Made by a program: the position numbers and the translations under genes. From positions 101,052,341 to 101,116,340 of the forward strand of contig NC_090744.1 in NCBI RefSeq assembly GCF_036898095.1: DNA of 64,000 bases, in the 5' to 3' direction. This stretch comes from Palaemon carinicauda (lineage: Eukaryota > Arthropoda > Malacostraca > Decapoda > Palaemonidae). Below the pieces are notes generated by a model. The model searched no databases. It saw only the letters and a list, made by a program, of their open reading frames with translations, and had not been told where the DNA came from. Positions 36,007 through 46,300 of the stretch are shown piece by piece (positions within the stretch are counted from its first letter, which is position 1; the number at the start of each line of letters is the position of its first letter).

Positions 36007-39000
36007 CAAAGTAAAATTAGATTTCTTCATGATGCATAAGGAATTATAGTGCATTAAATTATTTTATGAAATAAATGTTTACTTTTGTGCTACCCTGGAG
36101 ATTTTGATGACCGTGGTGAAAGACGGTTTTTTCATTCCAGAACCCATTGTAGTTGGAGGCACGTTATCGGGTCATACTGATGCAGTTTGGGGCCTGACAT
36201 TCCATTCACAGCGTAATCACCTCCTTTCGTGTGCGGCGGATTCGACTGTTAGGCTGTGGTCAACAGATGCACGTTCCCCTCTCCTATCCACTTACGCTGT
36301 TGAGAAAGGTAATTCTGAGTTGGTATTATAAGTTTTTTTTTCTTTTGGTAATGAAAGATATCAATATAATTTTATTTTTGAGGTTATATTCTCTGTTACA
36401 GTTGGTGTTAACCCTTTTACCCCCAAAGGACGTACTGGTACGTTTCACAAAACTCATCCCTTTACCCCCATGGACATACCGGTACGTCCTTGCAAAAAAA
36501 TTCTATTTATATTTTTTTTTTTATATTTTTGATAATTTTTTGAGAAACTTCAGGCATTTTCCAAGAGATTGAGACCAACCTGACCTGTCTATGATGAAAA
36601 TTAAGGCTGTTAGAGCAATTTGAAAAAAATATACTGCAAAATGTGCTTGAAAAAAGATAACCCCTGGGGGTTAATGGTTGGAAAATTCCAAATAGCCTGG
36701 GGGTAAAAGGGTTAAAGGGTATATATTTTATTTTTTGATTGCGTACAGTATTTTATTTTTTGATTGCGTACAGTATTTTATATCATTGTCTGTTTATAAT
36801 TTCTGTTACTAACAATACTTTATTTTTTCAGATGGTGTTCCCACATCTGTAGACTTTGTTTACGAGTCCACAAACCAGTTTGTTTGCAGCTTTAACACAG
36901 CAAACTGTGTCATATTTGATATAGAGACGGGAAAGCCTGTTACTCGTCTTGACACGGAGCCAGACCAGGGCAGCAATTCTCTGAATAGACAAATTAATAG
37001 AGTAAGTATTCTGTAACTCATTTTCTCACCAACCGCTAACTATAGTATCAATTATATTTCTACTCAAGTTATGTTTGATGGTAAATATTTTCTCAATAGG
37101 TCTATAGTAACTTCTTTTTTGAGCTGTGTGTATTGTATTTAAAAGATTAAAGATAGACTGTTGTATTGCAAAAGAAGAACTGCTTTTAGAATAATTAGCT
37201 AGATTTATTATTGATTCATAAGTGAAGAGCTTGAAAAATAGTATCGTTATGTATGAATGTAGTCTGTTAAATCATTATCCGTTCGATAAAGATTATTGGA
37301 AGACATATTTTGAATAGGATTTTAGAAAAAAAAAAATCGTAAATCTGGGGCCAGATTAAGTAGTTTTGTTGATCTGTCAGGTCTTCAATATCAATTTTCT
37401 CATTGGATATTGTTTTGTTAGCCAAATGTTTTGGAGTGATTTGGAGTAGTGGAGATATTAGAATCGGTATGTGAGAGTTATTCCATGTTGCTATTGATGG
37501 AATGTTAATAAAAGCCAACACGGGGACTAGAGAGTTTTTTTATTAGTCTTGCATTATGATAATGGTTTTGAACTAGGAATGTCTGCAACATAGTTCTAGT
37601 TTAAGGCTGTAGACTGTTGACAGTAAGGTTGCATTGCCTTGCAGGAAGAAATGTCTAAAAAATGTAGCATTATACAGTATACTTAAAAGCAACATCAATC
37701 TAGGAAAAATAAAACAATACTGTGCTAAGCAAGTACCTTAATCCAACAGGTTGTGTCCCATCCCACCTTACCCTTAACCATTACCGGTCATGAAGATCGC
37801 CACATCCGATTTTGGGATAACAACAGTGGTCGTTTGGTGCAGTCGATGGTTGCTCACCTGGACTCTGTTACATCTCTAGCCGTTGACCCTAATGGTCTTT
37901 ACCTCCTCTCGGGCAGTAAGTGTTAATGTCTCTTTTGTAATTATGTTGACTGTTCATAATGAATGCTGCTAATTACAGTCGTAAACATTTTGAATATTGA
38001 TAATCAGGAAAATTTTGAATTGAAAAACCAGTGACCATGATTTTAGGATATGGTGACTTGGTTATGCAAGGTAGGGAATTTATTGCTTGCTAGGATCGCC
38101 TGAATATTTTGAATCTATAAAATTGTTGACACTTTATATTGGAAAAAATCATAATCTCACTTTTAGATTATTATAACCTAATCTAATGCAAAAGAACCAA
38201 TTTGAATAGTACTCCTTCCTTATCCTTTGATTAGTAGAGGTGTCATATATTTTCTTAGTGTTTTTCAAGAGGATTTGGAGGAGTTTAGAAGAGGAGAAGA
38301 GGTTAATATATAATTAGGCTCAATGAAAAGTTAGTAAATTTGAAACAATTTAATGTTTCTCAATCTGATAAAGCAGAAGTGTTGGTGGATGATTTCTTTA
38401 TAAATATTTTTAAGGATCCTTTTCACTGTTGTGGCAAGTGGAAGTTTCATGACTTGTCCCAAATTTTTATCTTACTAGAACACTGAGTGATAAGATAACA
38501 TGTTGGTGTCATGTTTTACCATTGTAACTTGGAAAAATAGAAATACTTTTTCTGACAAACTTTCCAATAATAAATCTTGAAGAAATACCACATGCACAAT
38601 ATGCCACTTACATTTTTAATTATTTTAGACTTTAATTTTTATTGATCCCAGGTATTGAATAATTGAAGTAACTTCTTTAAATAAGATGTAATTCATTCAT
38701 CCAAGAAAAGACCTTACAACCCAGTCCTCTGATAGTTCAGAATGTTAATTCATGGGTCTGTCTAAATCCTGTAGCCTATTAAATACAGTAACGATAAAAG
38801 CTTCAAGAATAAGATACAAAAATGTCAATTTTATGCAATTTGTTCCTTGGTTCATTTCCAAGAGAAAGAAATTTAATTATTTTTTTTAATTCTATATTAT
38901 TGACAAAAGAAAGGCTAGTAATCTCTCGGTTTGTTTATCTCGCAAATTTAATAATTCAAGCTTCAGTCCCTAAGATACAATATCCCAAATATGTCTATCA

Positions 39001-40198
39001 AGAGCAGATTTGTTCTCCTTTTATTTGTAAGTACAGTACACAACATAGTTGTAAATTCTTTGGGTTTAGCACTGCAATAAAAATTCATTGGACAAAGTAG
39101 CAAAATTGCTGATCTTCCATATATGCTTTTACAGCATGTTATTGTTTTGAAAATACTGTACATCAATTGTGCTAGAACTTGAAACACAAATGCTAGACAA
39201 GGTCACTGTGCTGGATGCAGAGCGAGTCTTTAGTCACCCACACTCAGCAGTTAGTTCTGGAGTTAAATCAGATAAATTTTTATTTTCCGTAATTTTTCAA
39301 TACTTATTAATTACAGACCTCGTGTCAGCCACATCAACTTGGTGATTTAGTAAAATTGTGATAATTTATATCTGATAATCCACATGGGCTTATCAGTAAC
39401 TAAAACAATCTCCATCAAATATGTATTTGAACTGTTCCCCGCTAGACATGATGAGTTTTTCTCTATTTTTTAATTACTTTGATTAGAAAATTTAGCTGGC
39501 TACTAAGATATTCATTTTCTAAATGTAATATAAATGAATTTAGTCATTATACTTCTTGTTTCTTATGGTCAGTACAGTATGTTCATTGAGGTGAAAAGAG
39601 TTTTAAAGCTAATATTTGCCTTGGAAAGTTAGGAACACTTGTTTTAGGTTTCCGTGAATGGTTAGTTTACAGACTAAACTTTTTGGTTTTAAGTAATATT
39701 TATTCATATTTTTAAGGATTATGTAGGGGAGTTAATCACACAAATACAGTAAAGTACAAATTACCCCTCATAGTTTTACATTGTTCAGTTGAGATTCAGA
39801 AAACAAATGAGAGAATCTTTTACTCATTTTCAAAGCGGAATTGCTGCAAGCAGATTTCTTTAAATTCATAATTATTTTTAGCCTTCATAATCTATGTCAG
39901 ATGTGTTATGTTTCAGTGATAGTTTACTCATTGCACAGTTTTATTTGAATCAGTTACTGAGTACAGTATTTATATTTAAAGATATTTTCAGCATTTTCTA
40001 ATTATTGCATTTTACTTGAATTTTGCAGGCCATGACTGTAGTATTCGTTTATGGCAGCTAGATAGTAAGCAGTGTGTCCAGGAAATCACAGCCCATCGGA
40101 AGAAGTTTGACGAGAGCATATTCGATGTGGCTTTCCATCCTAGCAAACCATTCATCGCTAGTGCAGGAGCCGATGCCCTTGCCAAAGTGTTTGTTTGA
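22392..40198 (+). CDS. STRN: Striatin, C-terminal part of the gene (8 exons, joined)
   Basis: Striatin (Cka in Drosophila) is a cytoplasmic scaffold and B'''-type regulatory subunit of PP2A that builds the STRIPAK phosphatase-kinase complex. Eight GT-AG exons join in frame: ~22392-22685, 28515-28645, 29463-29638, 29796-29965, 36141-36308, 36832-37001, 37750-37915 and 40029-40198, where TGA ends the protein. Phases are 1, 0, 2, 1, 1, 0, 1 in order and all agree. Family landmarks are LGELAQLTVTNEAD, LRSHFDGVRALCFHP, SLDVEPVYTFRGH, LSGHTDAVWGL, VVSHPTLPLTITGHEDRH, HDCSIRLW and a C-terminus AGADALAKVFV. The six WD40 repeats form the propeller. The N-terminal caveolin-binding, coiled-coil and calmodulin-binding parts were not found and presumably lie upstream of the window. 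An extra exon in the 5.8-kb first intron cannot be excluded. No frameshift or stop is seen, so the gene looks intact. Confidence 0.95.
24089..24255 (+). repeat. Two-copy ~86-bp tandem duplication with TGTAC runs
   Basis: Copy A (24089-24174) and copy B (24175-24255) share CACTTTCAAGA, GTTTATA, CTACTGCAGTGAATGTACTG and a terminal TGTACTGTACTGTA. Copy B has one more TGTAC unit. It lies in the striatin intron between the 22.4-kb and 28.5-kb exons. Confidence 0.75.
28515..28645 (+). CDS. STRN: Striatin exon: LGELAQLTVTNEAD segment
   Basis: Acceptor TATTTGCAG|CTGG, donor TATGAC|GTGAGT. It encodes a Gly-rich stretch (FGPGSRRYVGGPGG) followed by EGLGELAQLTVTNEADASYD, matching the conserved striatin segment LGLGELAGLTVANEAD immediately before the WD40 domain. 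The exon ends on a codon boundary. Confidence 0.93.
29463..29638 (+). CDS. STRN: Striatin exon: WD repeat 1
   Basis: Encodes ENFRKTWTAKYTLRSHFDG and VRALCFHPTEQTLITASEDA, then TLKLWNLQKTVPAKK: a complete WD repeat with the H...SxD...W pattern. The acceptor lies in AAGCAG (29457-29462), so the exon may start at 29460 (extra Gln) or 29463. The donor is CTAAGAA|GTAGGT; two bases of a Lys codon are completed by the next exon. Confidence 0.95.
29796..29965 (+). CDS. STRN: Striatin exon: WD repeat 2
   Basis: Separated from the previous exon by only 157 bp. Acceptor CTTTTCAG|A, donor TTACG|GTAAGC. It encodes SASLDVEPVYTFRGHLGAV, LCLAINGDGEKCYSGGIDGT and IRIWNIPSSNIDPYDSY, matching striatin's second repeat, including the conserved NIDPYDSY. 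Confidence 0.96.
31421..31624 (+). repeat. GC-rich hairpin repeat, two tandem copies
   Basis: Units at 31421-31507 and 31541-31624 each begin with a G-run hairpin (GGGGGTCC...GCAGCCCCCC and GGGGGTCCAGGGGCGAAGCC). They continue GG(T/G)TAAGGA(C/T)ACGGCT.TTAGC, then ATAGGTTAGGTGGGTT and AAGTTAGCTTCTCCCG. They stand out strongly from the AT-rich intron. A related G-run/C-run hairpin with TAGGTTAGGTGGGTT occurs at 59862-60150. Confidence 0.8.
32940..33220 (+). pseudogene. Jockey-like non-LTR retrotransposon RT tail, fragment
   Basis: The frame from 32952 reads ILLYKATVLSLLDFGSEHCS, then FKTFDPIHNEEPVIYTGVF and KSSPNKSVQDEGGETPFSF. This matches the post-palm region of Jockey/R1-type LINE proteins, LYKALVRSxLDYGsxxYgSA...LDPIHHxGLRLalGAFrTSPvxSLyvEAxExPL. 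Only this stretch is recognisable; the RT core, endonuclease and 3' end are not. It lies in the 6.2-kb striatin intron, sense to the gene. Confidence 0.8.
35530..35851 (+). mobile_element. Mariner/pogo-like non-autonomous relic, second 3' end
   Basis: Shares with 10040-10380 the block TAGCCTGGCCGAGCAGTA, the middle AGTGTGCAGCATTGAGAGA-type words, ATATACTATAGATATGTATC, TTATCGCGGCCGGCCGTGGA and the end GGATTACTGTA followed by a TA-rich flank. No coding capacity. It sits about 290 bp upstream of the WD3 exon. Confidence 0.5.
35976..36006. repeat. Poly-T tract (31 bp)
   Basis: Uninterrupted T run 135 bp upstream of the WD3 acceptor at 36140. It may be a retroposon tail in antisense or a simple tract. 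Confidence 0.95.
36141..36308 (+). CDS. STRN: Striatin exon: WD repeat 3
   Basis: Lies after a 6.2-kb intron. Acceptor TTCATTCCAG|AA, donor GAGAAAG|GTAATT. It encodes EPIVVGGTLSGHTDAVWGL, TFHSQRNHLLSCAADST and VRLWSTDARSPLLSTYAVEK. GHTDAVWGL is invariant in the family. Confidence 0.96.
36412..36711. mobile_element. piggyBac-type MITE, 300 bp, with TTAA target duplication
   Basis: Perfect 14-bp terminal inverted repeats, CCCTTTTACCCCCA (36412-36425) and TGGGGGTAAAAGGG (36698-36711), are bounded by TTAA on both sides (36408-36411 and 36712-36715). Ends beginning CCC with a TTAA duplication define the piggyBac superfamily. The interior holds near-palindromic GGACGTACTGGTACGT and ACCGGTACGTCC and no ORF, so it must be mobilised in trans. 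It lies in the 523-bp intron between the WD3 and WD4 exons. Confidence 0.88.
36724..36773 (+). repeat. 25-bp perfect tandem duplication
   Basis: TATTTTATTTTTTGATTGCG plus TACAG is repeated twice without mismatch, followed by a partial third copy. It starts 8 bp after the TTAA at the right end of the MITE, and the two may be unrelated. Confidence 0.85.
36832..37001 (+). CDS. STRN: Striatin exon: WD repeat 4
   Basis: Acceptor TATTTTTTCAG|AT, donor AATAGA|GTAAGT. It encodes DGVPTSVDFVYESTNQFVC, SFNTANCVIFDIETGKP and SNSLNRQINR. This is the most divergent blade, without a classical WD dipeptide, as in other striatins. Confidence 0.95.
37750..37915 (+). CDS. STRN: Striatin exon: WD repeat 5
   Basis: Acceptor ATCCAACAG|GTTGTG, donor TCGGGCA|GTAAGT. 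It encodes VVSHPTLPLTITGHEDRHIR, FWDNNSGRLVQSMVAHLDSV and TSLAVDPNGLYLLSGS, all strongly conserved in striatins. The Ser codon is split and completed by GC of the last exon. Confidence 0.97.
40029..40198 (+). CDS. STRN: Striatin terminal exon: WD repeat 6 and stop
   Basis: Acceptor AATTTTGCAG|GC. It encodes HDCSIRLWQLDSKQCVQEI, TAHRKKFDESIFDVAFHPS and KPFIASAGADALAKVFV followed by TGA (40196-40198). The ending ADALAKVFV is the exact family C-terminus, which fixes the stop. Confidence 0.98.
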
Positions 40199-43100
40199 TT
40201 ACAGACTCTTCACACATGGCACTGTCCTAAAATCCAACCCTTATGAAACTTAAAAATAAAAAAAGAATGGTGGAGCAGATTCCAGGGTTACTGAATTCTC
40301 TGAGTGCCTAAGGCACAAATCAAGGAGAATGAGACATGAATTTAGCAGTGATGACACTGATAAGTGTAATCAGTTTTAATTTAATTGACATCAGCTTCGT
40401 CGTCATTGAAAATAAAAGATCAAAATTGGAAACTGAATCTGAGGAAGTGCCCTTTTGGCCATCAAATTTCTCTTTAATAAAGGGATTTTGAACGTGTCCC
40501 TACTAACAAAAGTTCTTCAAGTGATATATGTAATATGAATATGAGATTTTATAAAAAGTAAAATCTATTTTTTAATATAAACCCATCAGTTCATCTATAG
40601 GTTACTTCATTAACACTTAATGATACAGTAACACAAACTAAATTCTGAGTATGGAGTATTTCAAAGAACACTCAGGTAGATGGTTAGTAGTGTCATGCTT
40701 TAAGTAACCATGTAAACAATAAACGGTAATCCGTTTATTGTAGATGGCGGAGGAAGAACCATTTGGCGCTTTAGTATCCCAGAAATATTTTTGTATATAT
40801 GGGTGATCAGTGGAGGGTTGGTATCCCGGAATCAGCTCAAGCCATAATACTCCATCTGTAGCATATTCCACTCTAGAATCGATGTGGCTACAGATTTTAC
40901 GGACGCAAGGATTTTGTAAATCCTCAATGGTGGTGAAATTATGTGCCCCCATTAGAAAAAATCCCAGCAATAGAGTTGGTGGTAAGTTAATCTGGTTTGT
41001 GGTACACTATTACCATTGCCTCAGTGATGCAAGAAGATAATGATGAGTGATGGAAAAGTGCTGTGGACCCTGTGCATTTCCGTTGTGTTGCAGGAACTAC
41101 AGGGATGCAACAACTGACTCTATTTGTGCTTGGGGCCTCCTTAATATCAGCCGAGGCAACAATGATCGCTGGCTGGCTGTCTTAATCAGGCCAATACAAT
41201 GCTCGACTAGTCTTTAAAAATGGGTTAACATGGAGTTTCCCTGTCTGGCTTGCACACAGACTCCAATCATGGGATGGTTTACATTCTTTATATTTATCTG
41301 TAAATATGACAATTTACTTCTTGCTCATCTTAGTAGCCATATGTATATACCAAATATTGTATGGAAAATAATTCTAATGTTTGAAAGAAAAAACAAAATT
41401 ACCAAGTTCACAAAGGGTAATGAAGCCCTTTGTACATTGTATTACCATCTTTATAATCTTTTACTCCCACAGCATCCTTAAACCAATCAGAGTGTTTAGG
41501 TGTCCCTGTTGATTTATGGTGTCCTGTTGACCAGGATATAGCCTTGAGGTTTTCCCCCCTCTCATTATTAAAATGGTTCACATTGTTGTACCCTCAAGCA
41601 AGCAAGTTCTGTATGATTTACTCTTAATTTGTTGAGTAGTAGTTGAAAATACAAATCTAAATTGCTTTCACATGAGTGTGTTAAAAGTTACAAAATCCTT
41701 TGATAACCATCATTCTAGATTCTAAACTTAATCTCCTTTTTAAGGATGTGAAATAGGTAAACAAACTAGCAAATTAGGAAGTTCCGTAAAGGTAGTTTAG
41801 ACTGACGTAAACTCATGCTGTAGAGAGCAGATTGCTTGATATCTGAAAAGTTTGAGACCTAGGTGATGCGCATTGAAACTTTGCTAGCTTTGTCACACTC
41901 AAGTTTTTACATTAAGCTAACAGACTTGAAGGAATTTTATATCACTTGTGTAATAATTTGTATATTTTAGAAACTTTATTTTAAACTGATACATTATTTT
42001 CCAACCAAAATTTGGCTAAATCTACTACCCTCATTACAGTCTTAACATTACATTTCTTTCATTTTTTTGTGATGATATCAGAGATTTCAATACAACTGCA
42101 AATTATACTATTCTTTTCAGAGAGATGGATCATAAAAGTTTATGTGCAAAAAGTAAATAGGTGGGGAGGTTATGTACTTAAAAAAACTTTCTTGATGGAA
42201 TGGCAATATTTCACCTCATCAAATTTTTGGTGTAATTGAGAGGTTAACAAATATTGACATGGTTGAGCCTGACCTCATTTTATCTATATTCTACAAAAAC
42301 TAAATTTATTTTAATGGATGTCTCTTGGGTTTTCTTTGAGTGATCCTATTTTCCCACTTGTCTTTTCTACAAAGGTTCATTCTTTTAAAGTTTTGTTTTT
42401 CCATTTATTTATTAATTTTATTTGCTATCTGGGTTATACAAGATTATGCAAAGCTTGTGCATTTTTACCCACATGTGAGAGGTTTTTCATGGTCATGAAT
42501 AATCAGCTAGTTAATGTAAATAAATTTTTAATTGGGGGTGTTAAAATATTCTTATTAATTGCTTATTTTAAAATATGCACAAAATCTGCAGGTTAAACAA
42601 AGAGGAAGTAAGGATTCGGGGGCTATATATGATATTTACGTAATTTAATTAATTTAAAACTGGGCGTTAAAGGTAGTTCAGGTGTGGGATTGTTAAATTG
42701 TTATTGTTAAATTTTTTTATGAAGGAAAATAATTTAATTTATCGTTGGCTGGACCATTTATGACGGCTTTGTGTTTTGGACTTGATTAATTGTACTTCTG
42801 GTAAATTGGTGACGGCTTTAATAGTGTGTTAATAATGTACAACTTTTTGCTTACTAAAGTGATTTTCTTTAACTTAATGTCATCCTTAGATACTCTCTTC
42901 CCTCTCTTTTCCTATTTAATTCGGTTTGGTGGGCTTTCAAGCATCTTGAGATTTAAATGCTTTGGATGTTGATAGTTAAAATCATTGGAGGTTTAAAGGA
43001 GAATAGGTGAGGACTTCATAAGTTAATTATAGGGGTTTGTTTGGAAAGGTTAAGGTTATAATTTACTATTAATTATAAAAAGTCACCAAAGTTTGGTGTC

Positions 43101-43330
43101 AATTTTCATGAAATATACCACTGACTGTATCTCCATGAAAAAAGTTATTGATAATTTATAATTATCTTAGCCTTGTATTTCGAGTGCATAAGGATCTAGT
43201 GAAAAGATTAAAGAACCTACAATCTGCTTATCCAGTATTTATAGACAAAACCACAATCTTGTAGAGATTGCTGCTGATTTTAAGTTGACTTCGTTGGACA
43301 ACAGAATAGGGAGCAGAAGTTTAGGGGTCG

Positions 43331-43368
<38 letters not shown>

Positions 43369-46300
43369 CCTGAAGATGCATAGTAGAAAGCCCATTGGGA
43401 TTTGAATGACCAGTTAGACTAGCTGATTATGAGTCTTTTAAATTAAAAGTTTCACCTAAGATGCTTTAGCCTCCATCTTTTAGATAATTATATGGCACCA
43501 ACTTTTTTTTTCTCCTGATATCCAACAAACTTCAAGGATTAATTTGTTGGTTTGGTAGGTGAAAAGGGGAACTACCTATAAATAGTTTAGGGGATAGGAA
43601 AATAGAACGACATTAAACCAAGACATCCTTATTTGATGATGATTTTGATGCAATGAAATTTACCGTTCTGTATTGCTGGAGCACATAATTACTAAATTAT
43701 AGTCTGCGGTAGGATTAAGAATTGATGACTGCTTCCTGTAGAAATTTTAAATGCATTTTATTATTAAAATCATAAGGTTCGAACAAAACTGTAGCACCCT
43801 TAAATTTTCCTTGAAAGACCTTAGAGCACTTGCAGAAACTATCCCCCTTCACTTTGCTATTTTTAAATTTTAAAGTACAGTACACCATCTTTTGCACAAG
43901 CCCATTCTCTGTAAATTATCTGAAATTTCTGTGGTGAGATTGCTTGTGGAATTTTACGAGCCTGAATTATCAACATTGCAGTTTTTGTCATTCTTATCGC
44001 TATTGCCTCTGTAGGTGGTTTCCTTGGACATTTACAGATATGCAAATCATATTTTTCAGAACTATTTTTGTAATGCAGGTATTATATTGCACTATGATGT
44101 TTATATAAAACCATCTCTCACATTTTGAATTATCTGGTTTGTAGGTAGCTCACAAGTATTTTTTTTTTTTTAATGTACACTACAGAGCTTCTTTTCTTTT
44201 AAACTCTTGGATTCCCCTCAATGGATATATGTTTCCCTTGACCAACGTGTAAATAATGATATATGAAAAGACAGTTGTAAACTATTGCTGCCATGTCTTG
44301 GAATAATGCAAATAAGCAGGCAAGAGGTCATATGTATATATCGTATTACAGTATGTACAAATGTTTTTATTTTTAGCCATGTATGGTCATTCATGTATAT
44401 ATGTAAATGGGTATATTAAGTGACCCATACTTTAGAATCTTTGACAAATAAGAAATCACTAGTGAGTTGTTGACATCCTAAAGTAACATGACCCTTTTAG
44501 AGCGTAGAGGTCTCTCTCTCTCTCTCTCATCAAATTCTTTGAAGATTTACAAAGTGTTTCGGGGATTCCCATTGGTGTACGATGTTTTGTGTATTTGTTG
44601 GATTTATATTTTTAATTGGCATCCGTTGTATAAAAGGTATATTCTGCAATGCTTCAAATGGAATATATTGGTTTCTGATTTCATCACAGATTGTTGAAAG
44701 CAATTCTTTTCAGTTTTCCCCCATTCTTCTCATGAACTTTTGGACATCTTTTTCATTTATACGGATTTCCCCATTACTGGCCGGGGTTCCTTCTTCCAAA
44801 GCTTGTCATTAGATATGTAAACCCCCATGTTAATTTATATTAGAATTATTGATAAGTACTTCTCTTACCTATACATGCTTATTAAGTAAAGTGTTGAACT
44901 TTTTCTAACAACGTGAAAAGCGTGAACGTACGAGGGAGCTGTAAATTAATATAAATACTGTATCTGGTATGTGTAATTTATTAATATTATTTTCTTTTTA
45001 TGAAGCAACAGAAGGTCCAGGAATGGTGCCTCCTCATGATACTCCTTCCTATATATATTTTTTTTTTTACTTATACTCAATGACTGACACTTGTGATCCA
45101 AATGGCAGTACTAGGTTTTAGTGCTGGGTGTTAATAGTATCAGTTACCAGGATGTAATTTGCTTTTTATATTCGAGTGTTCATGTGAATGTATAAATGAA
45201 GTGTAACAATGTCACTTACGTACGCCTGGAGACATGGAAAACTATATAAGGCAAACTTAAGCAACCTTGAATGATAATTGAAGCTCGTTTTCTCAGTTTA
45301 CTAGAAATACTTGGTCGCCTTTACTTTTAGGAGGTATTACTTGGTCAACTATGGAATTGATATGTTATTCCATTGCATACTTTGTTCCCCAGAAGCTGAT
45401 ATAAGCAAAACAAGTCAGGAATTTTTTAAAAATAAGTTGTCTGCAGTAATGTAGCTGTTTGGTGATGTCATATTCATCTCTGAAGCCTTAATTTCTAGGT
45501 AAATTTCACGCCACTGTGATAAGGATTGCAAAGACCTGTCGTGTAAGAATTGATGTGGGAATTTACTCTAGGTCATATCACAGTATTTATAATAGTAACC
45601 AAGTAAAAGCTTGTTCACTTGAATGATGCTGTCATGGATCTGTTTTACATGGTCATCTATAATTTCAACTGAAAGAGGTTTTGCTGTTCCAGAGGGGGTG
45701 GCTGTTTTATTCCAAGCTTCTATTGAAAGTTCCCGCTTTGTTTTAAATATTCTAAATAAGGGAAGTTAGTCACTATATACAAAAGAATTTTTTCATTTAG
45801 TAAATTCTTTATACTAAGTTAAATTTGTTTTTTTATATAAACAGCTTTCACTTGTGACTAGCAAATAACATGTTTTAGAAGTTGGCTTGACAAACTAAAC
45901 AGTTCATGAATTTATTTTATATTCATTATCGTGATGGAAACAAGTATTTGCCCTACAAGACAAATCCTTTGTACTTTATCCATTATACTCAAAACATTGG
46001 GGTTTGCAAGGCTCAATCCAGTATTGGTCTCATTTTTCTGTCACAGGCGGAAAAGATGAAGGTAAATGATAGTAGACCAGCATTTATGTTACACAAATGA
46101 GTGCCTATAGTTATTAGTGTGTTACAAGCTAACTTGCAGTTTTGATGATACTCGGTTTGAATAAAGGAAGTGCTGTTTACTTGTAAGAGTAATTGGTCAA
46201 GGAATGTGTGCTATAGCCTGTGATTTCTTTAGTAAGTAGAAACAGTATGTTGGCAATATATCGTCTTTGCTATTGAAGCTCTTCATATATTTTGCTGTGG

